From: Acanthochromis polyacanthus
Taxonomy: Eukaryota > Chordata > Actinopteri > Pomacentridae
Length of the DNA: 64,000 nt
Reading direction: 5' to 3'
Assembly (NCBI RefSeq): GCF_021347895.1
Contig: NC_067131.1
Coordinates: forward strand, 11,932,653-11,996,652
The position numbers and the translations under genes were made by a program. The notes below the pieces were generated by a model. It was not told the DNA's origin. It did not search any database and saw only the letters and a program-made list of their open reading frames with translations. Below, one piece after another: positions 9,703 to 21,700 of this stretch. How positions within the stretch are numbered: the first letter of the stretch is position 1; each line of letters opens with the position of its first letter.

Positions 9703-12700
9703 ATGCAACCGTATATTTGCAGTAATGCTGCGTCTTTGAACTGGAACATATTGCAAACATTCCACAACAAGTATAGAATGAAATGTAGCATTACTGTTAC
9801 AATAAAAGGAAAGCAGTTTCAGCTCAGAAAAGAAAAATAGCAGGGTGAAGGCCGTCCCCATTGTTAAATACATGCCGACTCAACATACATTCTGTTCAAA
9901 CCCACTGACTCAAACTGTGAAACTCCCTCAAGGGTTGAACTTTTCCTTTTTTCATAATCGGAATTTGTCAAACCAATGACAACAAATCCAAAACAGACTT
10001 GTTTCAGGCAATGACCCGCTCTCAGAGGAGCTCAGTAGCCTGTTGTAACGAGGCGACACAAAGCCAGATTGATTTTTGACAGCGATGAACAGAAAAACAA
10101 AGACAGGCATGTGCGCCTCTGCTCACAATTGACCTTAGAGCAGAAATCAAAAGTGTACTATTGTATCAAAAACTGACAGCTCCCTTTATTACCAAATTAT
10201 ACTGCCAGATACTTTTGCTTAAATGGGAAAGCAAAGCATCCTTGAATTATGAGACTATGTTCAAAAATACATTGATCCAAAGCAGAATTTTTGCAGACTC
10301 TCGCCGTCTGCTCTCTCAACCTTATATGATTTGCCTAAAGACATCCACTGATGTTTATCTACACACTAAGATGAGTCCCTGAATGCAAGCTAGGCTCAAT
10401 AAATGAATATTTCTCTTATTGTAGTTTGCTTCTGCCAAACTATGTGACCCCAGATAACTGATTATTCTTATTAAATGTAGACCAATCACAGGGGGGAAAT
10501 GGAGATAAAGAGAAGTCAGACCATTATAGCACATTAGAATTATTAAGCTGGAGAAAATTGAGAGGCTGAAAATAGGGCTGCAAGTCATTATAAAGCAACG
10601 TCTTCATAATGTTAATAAAGTTAAGGTGTCCCACATATTGTGTATAGTCCAGCTTCTACATTTAAGGAGGTAAAATTTATGTTTTACACTCTGCTGGCAG
10701 CACTGGCATTTATTTCCATACGAGCTGCTGCCAAAAGCTAATTCTGGAGATTTAAACGATTACACAAACATGTCTGGTCAGCCTCATTAGGAGGCATATT
10801 TCATATTATCTGTGTTATTTTGTTCGTCCATATGCTGCCTGTGTTCACTAAGACACTCTCGTAAAACTTGAATTTGATGTCAGCAAAACTTTTGCTAAAC
10901 TGCTAAACTAGAGATACAGTCCTCCATAAGGTTAAAACTAAACAAGCTTTCACATGTTTGTCATAAATCAACTAATCAGAAAAACAGAAAGTCTTGTTCT
11001 ATTGGCAAAACAAAAAGTAAAATAAAATTACACAGTAATCTACAGCTACTATAGTGTCTTGTTCTACATGAGTTCTACCTGTTGCATATGTCAAATTCTA
11101 TCTTTTTTTACTTGCAAAACCAGATAACCACTACTGACATTATTTTCACATCACTCAACCAAAAGTGTAGTAAATTTTTTAAAAACAGAACATTCTGAAT
11201 ACATGTGTATATCGAATCACACGTTAGTTGGTATAATTGATGACCCAGCCACCGAAAACGTATCACTATCAATATTTAGATTTTTCACTCCGTTCATTCC
11301 GTTCAGTCTTTTTCAGCATCACTGGGTGACTGTTGCATCTCACTTTTGCCGTGCTGCAGCTTTGGACAATGATGGCTGCACTAAAGCCCAACTCGGTTCA
11401 GGGTGAAAGGTTTCAAATACTCAAAGCTTCCAAACAATGGGGATACTTCAAATGATCCCAAAACAAAAAGGTGATTTGTGTCGAGTTGGATGGCAGACCA
11501 CAGTGACACTAGCACAACGCACAAACATCTGAAGCGAAACATACAGCTGTTATTCGAAGGATTTATATCTGTTAGCTTCTCTCCTGCTCTCTGTGCTCAC
11601 ATATGCTGTGTTTTAATATAGCCAAATTCCCAATAAAGCTGTTCTGATTCACATCTTTTTCAGTGAGTTTAAAGTAGAGACTGAAATGCGGCTCTTAGGA
11701 GGAAATCTGAACCAGTAGTCACCCCCAGTCTGCTGGTCTGCACTGCTAAAATCGCAGTGTTTTCTGACAAACTCTCCACACACGAGTTAAATACAACTGC
11801 TGTGAATTTCTGGACATTTTAATAGATTTGGAGGCTACTACTAAAGACAGCTAACAATAACACAAAAGCAAGAAAAAGATTTGCTTTTGCTGCTTCATGC
11901 TCATCCATATTTACCATTTTCATGTTGCACTTTGCCGTATCTACAGAGCTTGGAGTTACACTACTGACTGAAATAATAAGTTCTCTTTGTTTTAAATGCT
12001 TTTTATCACGTCGTAGCAGGAATCTTAATCCTACAGTTTTGCACTTCATTGTATAAATCGCTGTCAACATTGTTAACGGACAGTTTGTCAAAATAAAATG
12101 AACTTGAATAAAAGTTCATTTGCTTTTTTTTGGAGGAAAATAATTCGCTTAGATTAACTGAATAAACAGCAAAAATATTTAAAAGATTAATCGACAGAAA
12201 AGTAGTCATTAGAGGCAGCTTTAACACGTAGCTGGAAGCTCATTTTGTGCTTGTGTGGTCCTTAGTTGGGGGCTGCCAGTGATGTGAAAACTGATGTAAT
12301 TAAAGATTTAAGAGCAAGACACAGTAGCAGTAAATTAGGGAAATGTGTCCCAAAACAAACATTATTATTGCAACCAAAATAGCTGCAGATAGCATTAGCC
12401 ACCAGACTACTAGACACTTTTTCATTAATTATCTAAAGCAGAGAGGAAATCAAACGATATAGAGTTCGATAATACTTCTGCTTTTGGTATAATTGGACAT
12501 TTCAGCATTATTGCGCTATTTGACACCAGCCAGCAGTAATATAGAATCTCAGGAAGTCAAGAGTAATGTATCAATAAACATGACTCCCCAAGAATCCCCC
12601 ATTGCTATCATTAGTGAACTGGTCCCAGTCAGAACCAGTTCTGGGTCACAGCTCTCAGACTGAGTGTGAGTTGGGCAGAGCTGCCGCCTCATGTTTAATT

Positions 12701-12859
12701 CCCTGTTAAAGTTGACAGAGCGCTGTGGCAGACAATAGTAGGCCATGCTGTAAGCGTCAGTAACCAGGATGAAGTGTATTAGGGCTGAAGGCGCTTCTCC
12801 TCTGGTAGAACTTCAAAAAGTTTCATTCCTCCAGAGAGGAGCGAAAATACACTCGACAG

Positions 12860-12886
12860 GGAGAGGGAGAGAGAGAGAGAGAGAGA
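12860..12886. repeat. (GA)n microsatellite
   Basis: GA units with one GGGA interruption. They run into GACTCTC, so the 3' end can pair back on the repeat. Confidence 0.88.
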
Positions 12887-13010
12887 CTCTCACACAAAGG
12901 AAATGAGGAGGAGAGAGAGAAACATGGAAATGCAGTGGAAACAGAAGAAGGGGGGAAACACAGAAAAGGATGGAGAAGAGGGAACAATAAGGGAAACGGG
13001 TAAGATAAAA

Positions 13011-13028
13011 AACAACAACAACAACAAG
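13011..13028. repeat. (AAC)6 microsatellite
   Basis: Six trinucleotide units within A-rich sequence. Confidence 0.85.
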
Positions 13029-13607
13029 AGATTAGAAAAAAGGAGAAACCAAAAAGTGAGACCAGAAAATTCCAGACAGACAGAGGCAGAGTTTGTGACC
13101 TGCACAGGCCACTGGTTTTATTAAGCATCAGCAACCTTTCATTGATGTACAGTCGCAAGGAGAGAATTGAGAAGAGGCCACATGAGGATGTGACGGGAAG
13201 GAAACAAACTGCCAAAGAGAGAACAGATTGAAAAGTAAGAGAAGGGCACTCGAGAAAAACAAACAAATCAGACGAGCAGCTTTGGAAAGCAACCAAACTT
13301 TGACCTTTAAATAGATGAGATATTGATAGAGAATATGTGTCTGCGTGTGTTAAAAATAGTGAAATAAAGAGGCTCGGGAACAACGTGGAGATTTAAGTGG
13401 AAGTGAGAGATGCTGACATGTTGTTTTAAGTTGTTCACTTCTTTGGCTGTTTGTGATCAGCTCCCTGTCATTGCATGTGACTGATAAGACCTTGTAACTG
13501 TAACTCGAACCGACTGTGTTATGCATGTGTGCTGGAAAATACAACAAATATATCCTCCTTTTTTAATATTCCTTGTACTGTCACAGCCGACATCTGTCTA
13601 TTTCTTC

Positions 13608-13684
13608 TCTGTCAGTCCGTCTGTTTGCCTGTTTGCATTGCCTTTGTGTCTGTCTGTCTGCCTGTTTGTCAATGTCTGTCTGCT
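13608..13684. repeat. Degenerate (TGTC/TGCC)n repeat
   Basis: Interspersed TGTC, TGCC and TTTG words. The three overlapping open frames here (13521-13848) are by-products of this repeat, which lacks stops in several frames. Confidence 0.7.
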
Positions 13685-15304
13685 TTGTATCTTTCAGAGC
13701 TGCTAGGCTGCCAAAACAAGACTGGAATATTTTCTTTTTCCTTTTTTATTTCCCCATTTCAGACAGATGGCTGACAGCTTTATGCAGAGCAACTTACGAT
13801 GTGAGGTTCATTGTCTCGTTCGAGTGGCCAGGACAGAGAGCGAAGTGAAGTGTCTCTTTTCACACAGGACAATCTGTAATGGAGCCACGCTGACAGAAAG
13901 GCAAAACGGCCGCTCAGCATCATCCACTTACTCCCCATTTTCCCCACAGAATCTCACCTTTTCATTTTCTTAGAAATTATGATTCAAGGTGAGCAGCCTT
14001 TGAAACACAAAATACAGCAACGGTTGCAAACAGTCAAGTACAAGCAGACGAGTGTCGAGCTAAACATTTTCAATCGGCTTTGTGCGCCTTAATGTGACAA
14101 ACAGCTCGCAAAATGCTGTCAGAATGAATTACGTGATGCATTCAGGTTAGAGCGAACTGTATTTGCAGATTTAAGTATCGCTGCATTTGAAGTTTCTGTA
14201 GTTTGAATAGGTTTGCGACACGCTGATTGAGGACAAAATCGCCTCCACTTGGCAGCATCAAAAAGCACAAACGCACTCGTCTGCCCGCACAGCTGTGTTG
14301 ACCATGCTTTCTAATAAGCTAATGGTGGGGGCCATGTTTTCTCACCTCGTTGTGCCAATCTCACTGAGTGTCACAGAGACAGTCAGCACCTAGGAGTGTG
14401 AAGAGGAAGCATCCGAAAGCACACAATTTCCCTGATTGCACACAAGCATTGAACAGAAGGGAAAACAGAAAGGCACACATAGAGAAAGACAGTAAGTGAG
14501 GGATGGGAAGTAAGCATAAATTATAAAAGAGGTTTTTTTTGAGCCTCTGGTCTTAATGCTCGAGTTCTGCATCTCAGACCACAAATTTTTCAATAACAGA
14601 GGAAAAAAAGCGAAGCAGGTTCTGAAGCAGAAACTTTGAAAAAAAAAAGATAGGAGGAGAGAAACAGGAACAGATTGTAAAAAAAAAAATTAAAGTAGCG
14701 ATAAAACTAGAACAGACAACCACAACTGGCCTGATACACGCTTCTCTCGCAGCCGACTTGCCGTGAAAACTTGACAACTAGACATCGAGCCTAATTTAAG
14801 AAAGTGACAAATACATTCAAAATCTGACATATTGTGCACTAATCTATCTAAGCTGCTTTCAGATGGCGCCTACACAGTGAAGTAAGAGGGGATAGAGTCA
14901 CTACCCCTGAAATCTCACTGATCAAGTTCATTTACTGATGTCCACATTTCAAAGAATGCAACTCTGGTGTCAAGTGTAAGTGAAAGCACCACGAAATAAC
15001 TCTTAACAGCCTTTAAGAGCCTGACCGTGATGGACAAACATAACTCAAAATTTTGTTTGTTGCTTCCAGCTGTGTGGAGGAGTTTTTCCTCTGAGTTAAT
15101 TGAATACCTGCAGCAGGATCCATCTGAAGATCTCCAAAAGAGACCTCATTGATAACTGGATTAATTGCTTATATTGGCAAATCATCCGTGCCATGGAGAC
15201 AAGACTACTCACAATCTAACTGTAAATTACTATGTCATTCTCACAGTTCATATTATGTAACAGTGAACATCTGATCCATGTACTAAAGCAAGATTTTTTT
15301 TCCA

Positions 15305-15979
15305 TTAAAGGGGAACTTCGGTTTTTTTCAACCTGGGGTCTGTTTTCATATGTCATTTCATACATGTGAGTGATGGAGAAATGAAATTTCGACATAGCTC
15401 CAGTATTTAGCCAGGCAGGCAGCTTACCAGCTCAGCTAGCAGCTCAGCTAGCAGCTCGGCTAGCGAAAAGTATGGGGTAACTTGCCCCCCCGCGTCAAAG
15501 CCCACCCTAACGTGCTTTTTTTCCCCACACTGACCGGCTCGGATAGTCTCAATGAGTGTCCCACAACTTTCTAGAGATGAGAAGTGAACGAAAACCTTGG
15601 CGCGAGCTATTGCGCGATTTCGGAACAAGATTTGCTTTCTAGCGTCCTGAGATTTGTATACAGACCACAACAAAGACCGATCGCCAAGTAATGTGGAGGT
15701 TTTCGTTCACTTCTCATCTCTAGTATGTTGTGGGACACTCATTGAGACTATCTGAGCCGGTCAGTGTGGGGGAAAAAGCACGTTAGGGCGGATTTTGACG
15801 CGGGGGGGGGGCAAGTTGCCCCATACATTTCGCTAGCCGAGCTGCTAGCTGAGCTGCTAAGATGCCTGCCTGGCTAAATACTGGAGCTATGTCGAAAATT
15901 CATTTCTCCATCACTCACATGTATGAAATGACATTTGAAAACAGACCCCAGGTTGAAAAAAAACGAAGTTCCCTTTTAA
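15305..15979. mobile_element. Foldback element with about 285-bp inverted arms and TTAA flanks
   Basis: The sequence starting TTAAAGGGGAACTTCGGTTT at 15305 recurs as its inverted complement, ending at 15979. The arms (about 15309-15598 and 15692-15975) pair almost end to end, including the blocks CAACCTGGGGTCTGTTTTCA, CCAGGCAGGC and GTGTCCCACAAC. A central spacer of roughly 95 bp separates them. Both ends abut TTAA, the duplication made by piggyBac- and Kolobok-type transposases. The left arm carries three copies of a 12-bp unit CAGCTCAGCTAG/CAGCTCGGCTAG and the right arm two, a one-unit slippage difference. The frames at 15407-15673 and 15862-16146 are by-products of the arms. No transposase is encoded. 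Confidence 0.86.
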
Positions 15980-16169
15980 TTCTATCAATAGTGAGATTTT
16001 TCAGAGCAGAATGTTGGATGGATTTGACTTTTCTAATCAATAGGGTAAAACGACAACACATTTGCTGTCACACATGGGCAGAATTGTCAACATTGAAATC
16101 AAAAATATCAACAGATGTTTTGCCTATGGGTGAACTTTTTTGGTAAATTTCAAAATGGTCTTCTGCCTT

Positions 16170-16345
16170 AGCACTTCACATTGTTTCCCATTCACACATA
16201 CACCCCAAAGACGATGCAAGATGCCATTTGAGAGCAACTTGAGGTTCAGTGTCTTGCTAAGGAAGTCTTCTAGTGGACAGGGATCAAACCACTGACCTTG
16301 CGATCAGTGGACAACCTGCTCTACCACCTGAGCCACAGCTATCAA
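16170..16345 (+). mobile_element. Old non-LTR retroposon-like segment
   Basis: The words 'CAACTTGAGGTTCAGTGTCT', 'GACAGGGATCAAACCACTGA' and 'CTCTACCACCTGAGCCACAG' match a dispersed repeat that I know as common in fish genomes. Exact family and ends are uncertain. It lies directly left of the hAT MITE at 16410 and probably formed part of the same older repeat cluster. Confidence 0.5.
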
Positions 16346-16401
16346 ATTTCCCCCTCAAATGCACCACAGAATCCGTACTCAACCTGCAACGCTCTGCTGC
16401 A

Positions 16402-17037
16402 GGGGTGTCAAACACGCGGCCCGTGTTCCAAAACTGGTCTACCAGAGGGTCCAATTCGGCTCTCTGACAACTTCAAAAACTACAGAGAAGACACTAACTG
16501 CAAATTGCAAATTAGTAAAAGTATAAATTTAACAAAAAAATCTAGACTATGACTAGTTGTTTGGATCATAAACTACAATGCTATAGTGCTCATTGTTCTT
16601 TAGCCATTTTGTGTCTCATTTTTGTAATATTTTGTCTTGTTTTTGTTGTCATTTTTGTTTGACTTTTGTCATTTTGATCATAAAGCAAAATACTATATTA
16701 TTTAGTTCCAGATTCCTGTGACTAGTTGTTTTGTGTCTTTGTAGATACTCTATGATGACTCATGTGTAACTGTGTAAGTGGGGCACAATAATGTTGAAAC
16801 TGAATTTATTTTTCTTAAGAAATTTCAGGTTGTTCATAATGTTTTGTAAAAAGGCAATTCCTTAAATGTGATTATTGTCAGAACATGCTTTTTTTGCACT
16901 AAAATAGATAAAAACTTTGGAGTTGTGGTTATTTATAGGTTATTAGGCTCTGATTTTACTGGTCCACCCCATTTGAGATCAAATTGGGCTGAATGTGGTC
17001 CCTGAACTAAAATGAGTTTGACATCCCTGCTCTACTG
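16402..17037. mobile_element. Non-autonomous hAT transposon (MITE), 620 bp, with target duplication
   Basis: The element runs from 16410 to 17029. It begins CAGGGGTGTCAAAC and ends GTTTGACATCCCTG, 14-bp terminal inverted repeats with one mismatch, beginning with the CAGGG typical of hAT elements. It is flanked by an 8-bp duplication, CTCTGCTG (16402-16409) and CTCTACTG (17030-17037), 7 of 8 identical, the length hAT transposases make. The interior is AT-rich and has no coding capacity. Joining the flanks restores a CTCTGCTGGATAAG.. sequence leading into (GGAT)n, so it inserted into an older repeat tail. Confidence 0.9.
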
Positions 17038-17048
17038 GATAAGAAGGT

Positions 17049-17113
17049 GATGGATGGATGGATGGATGGATGGATGGATGGAGGGATGGATGGATGGAGG
17101 GAGGGATGGATGG
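17049..17113. repeat. (GGAT)n microsatellite, retroposon-tail type
   Basis: About sixteen ATGG/GGAT units with GGAG variants. They follow directly on 'GGATAAGAAGGTGATGGATGG', which resembles the 3' end of the fish L2-tailed repeats seen at 840 and 18383. Confidence 0.88.
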
Positions 17114-18370
17114 CTTTTCCATGGTTAATTTGAGAAGTGCTAAAATTCATAACCACATTGCTGTCTGCACCCACATCAGTCATCACACATCAGATATTTA
17201 GTAACATTAACTGTAAAATGAATAATCAGAGTGTACCAGTATTGGATTTTCTTCAGTCTTATTCAAATGATTGAAATTCCGTCAAGGCTTTCGGATTTTT
17301 GTTTTTGCCACCCAAAGATCTTCAGTGGCCCCATCTGGCCGCCCTTTTGAAAAGTTTCTAGAGGCACGTCTGCTACCACCCGTCGCCCCTGATAATTTTG
17401 CTCCTTCTGCCAATTGGCCATTGTTCAGTGATTTCCATAAGAACACTCTCACGGCCACCAGCAGTAACTAAAAGAATGTCAGAAAAGAAAAAGAAATAAC
17501 AGAAGGCACAGACAGATCAAAGCAAAGGGAGCTAATTGTCTGTATGGCAGTGAGATGTCTTCATGCCCTCTTAGTGCCACATCGGAACATCTTGAGCATC
17601 GTTACAGAACAACCCCGCTCTGACCACAATATCTCCTCGTTAAGCCATCCAATTGCACTCAAGTCAAAATTTTCATATTTTCACCCGCCACTCGAAAGCA
17701 GGATTAAAGTCAGAATACTAAGTAGCAACATTACGCCGCCACGCAGTCTTGTCAACAAAACTGACACTTAGTATGCTACCAAATAAATGCAGCAATTTGT
17801 GGGATTTGCTCACATCTGCCTCAGAGGGCATCAATTTTTCCAAAATGGAATCACTCTATTATTATTACTGAGCCCATGGAGGGTTCAATAAGACGAAATT
17901 TGGGAAGCACATGCTATTGATCACTTGCATCACGCCAGACACAAAAAGAAGGATATGAGAAATTTTGGGAACACACACCAAAATAGCTAAATCAGAGAGT
18001 GAGGCTGTAAGAGGAAAGAGAAGAAAAGGAAAAGACAGAAAGGACTTGAGAAAAGAGGAAAGACTGATGACAAAGTAAATAATGAAGAGTGGTTGGAGGA
18101 ACACAGAATGAAAGTTATGGTAAAAGACACAGCATAAATATCAGAGAATATGCATTTGATACGCTCAGTGATTACAATCAAGCAGTGAAACGCACTGGGG
18201 AGTAAACATGACTGTTTGTTTTATTCACACTTTTAAATTATTTTTTTTTACAGCAATGTTGCTTTGTGCAAGGATTTAAATTCAAACCAGGGCCGAGGGA
18301 GCAAGAGACATTTAAATTAACAGAAATGACGACACACAAAGACATGAAGTTGGGTCAGTTGAGGACAGTT
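17114..18370. other. Intronic stretch, no exon seen
   Basis: The frames at 17271-17771 (plus) and 17865-18181 (minus) are Ser/Leu/Phe-rich and have no recognisable domain or splice context. No mobile element was recognised. Confidence 0.55.
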
Positions 18371-18382
18371 CAGCAGCATTGT

Positions 18383-18735
18383 CCATCCATCCATTCTCTA
18401 TACACCGCTTTATCCTCACTAGGGTCGCTGGAGCCTATCCCAGCTGACTCGGGCGAAGGCAGGGGACACCCTGGACAGGTCGCCAGTCTGTTGCAGGGCT
18501 ACATATACAGATGAACAATCACACTCACACCTATGTGCAATTTAGAGTGATCAATTAACCTCAGCATATTTTTGGACTGTGGGAGGAAGCCAGAGTGCCC
18601 AGAGAAAACCCACGCATGCACAGGGAGAACATGCAGACTCCATGCAGAAAGATCCCAGGCCCAGGCCGGGATTTGAACCGGGGATCTTCTTGCTGCAAGG
18701 CAAAAGTGCTACCCACTACTCCAATGTGCAGCCCT
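18383..18735 (-). mobile_element. tRNA-derived SINE with L2-type (GGAT)n tail and perfect 12-bp target duplication
   Basis: Read on the minus strand from 18735, the head (GGCTGCACATTGGAGTAGTG) is followed by an A-box-like GTGGGTAGCACTTTTG and a B-box 'GGTTCAAATCC' about 40 bp on, the internal RNA polymerase III promoter of tRNA-derived SINEs. A conserved body of about 290 bp leads to a tail (GGATAAAGCGGTGTATAGAG) and a (GGAT)n end. The direct repeat CAGCAGCATTGT flanks it exactly at 18371-18382 and 18736-18747. The structure fits the AFC-like, L2-tailed SINEs of percomorph fishes; the family name is my inference. Clean flanks and few changes suggest a fairly recent insertion. Confidence 0.88.
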
Positions 18736-18747
18736 CAGCAGCATTGT

Positions 18748-21700
18748 GAATGTATTTATTCCTAATATGAGAATCTACCAAGTATATTTGTCAAAGACTT
18801 GAAGGTCTAGCTTCATTTAAGGCCTTTTAATCATATGAACTCCTTCGGCGCAGTTTTTTTTTTTTTATCACTGTTTGAATAGGGAAGCATCTCAAGGCTG
18901 GATGTACAAAAACTTAATTCAAACTTTACTCAGTATTAAAATTAATAATCTTGAACACGTCAGGGCTGACAGTGATGAACACGAAATGAAATCTCGACTC
19001 TCTGTCTGCTTAATACCTGCCCAAGAAGGAAACTATCTATTTCCAGACATCACGGTGGAAAGTAAAGGTGCTGGCGATGACCAGGTGCAATATCTTTTTA
19101 ATTAATTAATGCGAGCACTGGAAGCTGTTGTGATAGTTTGGTATTTAGGGTAGTGGCCCATAGTAATTGGATTTTCCTGCTGTGACAGGACAGTTTGGAC
19201 AACCTCTCCAGGAGAAATGAAATACTCAAGGTACAATCCAGCTTCCAACCAAAGTCACGTCTTTAGGAAGGTCTCTGTGCCATCTGTGCATTCAGTTGTT
19301 TAAAAGAACAGTTTTAAAGCTGCAATAGGCAATATTTCTTTATATCAACACTCTGTACTCTATCTCGTTATTGTGTTTTCTTTTACATTTTTGCTCACTG
19401 TGGGCTCATTTTTCACTGTAACATAAAATAACTCCATGGAAATGGCAAAACAGCAAGATTATTTGTCAAACCAAACAATGGAATTAACATCTGCTTTAAA
19501 ACATGATCACCGTACATACTATAGATATTTTTACTAATGTCTCTTATCAGTCCACTGTAAACACTGCCTGCAGTTCAGCCCAAAAGTCCCTAAATGATTG
19601 TCATGTGACTTTTGGTGACAGCTGACCCACTAATTACTTCAAAGTTGCCCAAACATTCACAGAATTTTTGGCAAGAGTTTAAATAAGATATGCAAAATAA
19701 AGTAAATTTGATGAAATATCACTATTTAAAGCTTAGATTAGTGACCTTTTTTTTGATGGAGATGTGTGTCAAAGTCAACACAAGTAGTACAAGAACAGTC
19801 GGAAAGTTTAAAATCCAACAATATTTTTGTATTTTTTGAAGTTTTGGGTTTGATAATAGTGTAATTTTATATTTAAAAAAAAAAAAAAGGCAACATGCAT
19901 TTCAAACATATCCAGAGGGCAACAAACGGATCAAAACACTTTGCATTTGTGAATGTCTACGTTGTCATGACTTACTTAAAAACAGTTAGCACATGACTTT
20001 GCAGTTTCCTCTTCAACTCACAATGTTGTCGTTTTCCACCCTCACCACTCTAATCACCCTCATTTTCACAGCCAAGAGCAACTTTGTTCAGAAAAAGCTC
20101 AGATTGCACCACCTGCATAGCACCAAACAGCGACCAGTATCCAGCTATCGTAGTGGAGCACTTAGCTGTAAAGTGACAAATGTATCCCTCAGGAGTTGGC
20201 AGAAACCAGATCACAGCTGAAATGAATAATGAATGAATATTGGACTGATCTGTTAGCCACCCTGTCCGCACGAAATTACAATCCTATACAACTAAAGGGC
20301 ATTTTCATTTAGGTTCACAGATCAGGGCCTGCGCTCTGTGATGGAAAATATCCTGCCTTGGGTGCAAATATGACACTTTCATAACAAGTTTGAAGCTTTT
20401 CCTCAATTTTCTGGTTTACAATGATGACTCCCACCCACCTAATATTTGAATAGGAGCAACAGTGAAGCAATAAAATAGGTATGTTGATTAGAAACTTAGT
20501 TGCAATATGTTAGAAATAAGCATAATCCAGCGGAAAATACATTTTCCCCCACAACATAATTGAGAATGCAATTTAGTCTTATAGAAACTGAATTTTGTGG
20601 AGATAAGGCTGAAAGTAAATGCAATGCAAATTAAATAAAAATATCCAAATAAGCAACTGCCCCACATTGCAGAGTATGAAGGTACCGCAGAGCGAAGACA
20701 CCAAAGGATTGGGTTTTGTTCCATTTCATTCCAGCTGGAAATCCACCCACTCATAATTCTTTAACTTTAAGACCAACAAATCAATATTCTGCCTTTTCTC
20801 TAAGAACACAACAATCTTTTCCTCATATTAACCACACCTTCAGTTGTATTTTGTAGCATATTCAACAGAAAAACACTCGGTTTGGCGACTCGGCTGCATG
20901 TTAGAAGTTATTGTGTGAGGAGAGGGAATACAAAGCTAGCATATAAAGTTGATAGTTAAGGTGTATTTTCTGCATATTAGAAATCCAGCTTTACAAACAA
21001 AACAAACCCTGAAAAGAACACTTTCTCCTAGTGGAGGTCAGTTTACGAAGCAGCACACCCAGGTGAACACATAGCCCATTTCACTCACTTTGTAGTTAAT
21101 GAGCCAGGATAACACAGTTAAGCTCTGACCATCTATTTCCTGTCCTCCATTAAGCCCTGATGACTCATTTCCCATCCTCTTCCGGAGCAGATCGCTCCGC
21201 TGGCAGGTGTCACAACGTTCGAGAGATATTCTGCGTCTCACACAATGGAGCTGGTTCGGTATGGATGTGTACGTGAAGCGCAGATGAGCCGCGGTGTTCA
21301 CGTTTCCATTCATACGTGGCAGAGTGAACAATGAGGCGGGCCCAGCGGTTAACATGTTGTAAGTAGGTGTTAACTATGACAGATTGAGCTGCCAATGGTG
21401 ACCATGGCTGATCAGTCAGATAGCCTTCACCCCTCTGCGCCTCAATTATTTCACAGTCACATAACTGCGCGGATGGCAATAAATCTCACTTCTTATTTCG
21501 TGCGCTTGGTTTCACCTCTAATGTCATGACAGCTCCAATTTCAATTTGTCTGATACTTTTTTATTTCTCTTTTATTTTGTGGAAGAAGTCCAGCTAACAA
21601 TAAGTGAGCTAGTAGCAGTCAACTGTCAATAGTTTGGCCCCGAAGATTATCCAACAGAAGCCACACATGGACAAGCACTCGCTCTTCTGTTTTCGTCTAA

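Larger units (their letters stand above)
9703..15304. other. Intronic stretch, no exon seen; purine/pyrimidine-biased low complexity around 12.8-13.7 kb
   Basis: No gene or long mobile element was identified. The 186-codon minus-strand frame at 12823-13383 is Ser/Phe/Leu-rich translation of GA-rich sequence and is not a gene. Other open frames in this block are short and featureless. Confidence 0.55.

Noticed and set aside
12823..13383. 186-codon minus-strand frame
   Set aside because: Ser/Phe/Leu-rich translation of GA-biased low-complexity DNA. Overlapping frames on both strands are also open, which is typical of skewed composition.
13521..13973. Three overlapping plus-strand frames of 61-91 codons
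   Set aside because: They arise from the TGTC/TGCC-rich repeat that lacks stops in several frames, and the products have no recognisable features.
15407..16146. Frames of 88 and 94 codons in the foldback element
   Set aside because: Both lie in the inverted arms (they include the repeated 12-bp unit) and run off into flanking DNA. No transposase motif is present.
18640..18735. tRNA gene suggested by B-box GGTTCAAATCC
   Set aside because: There is no cloverleaf or acceptor stem. The box is part of a SINE with a long body, (GGAT)n tail and target duplications.
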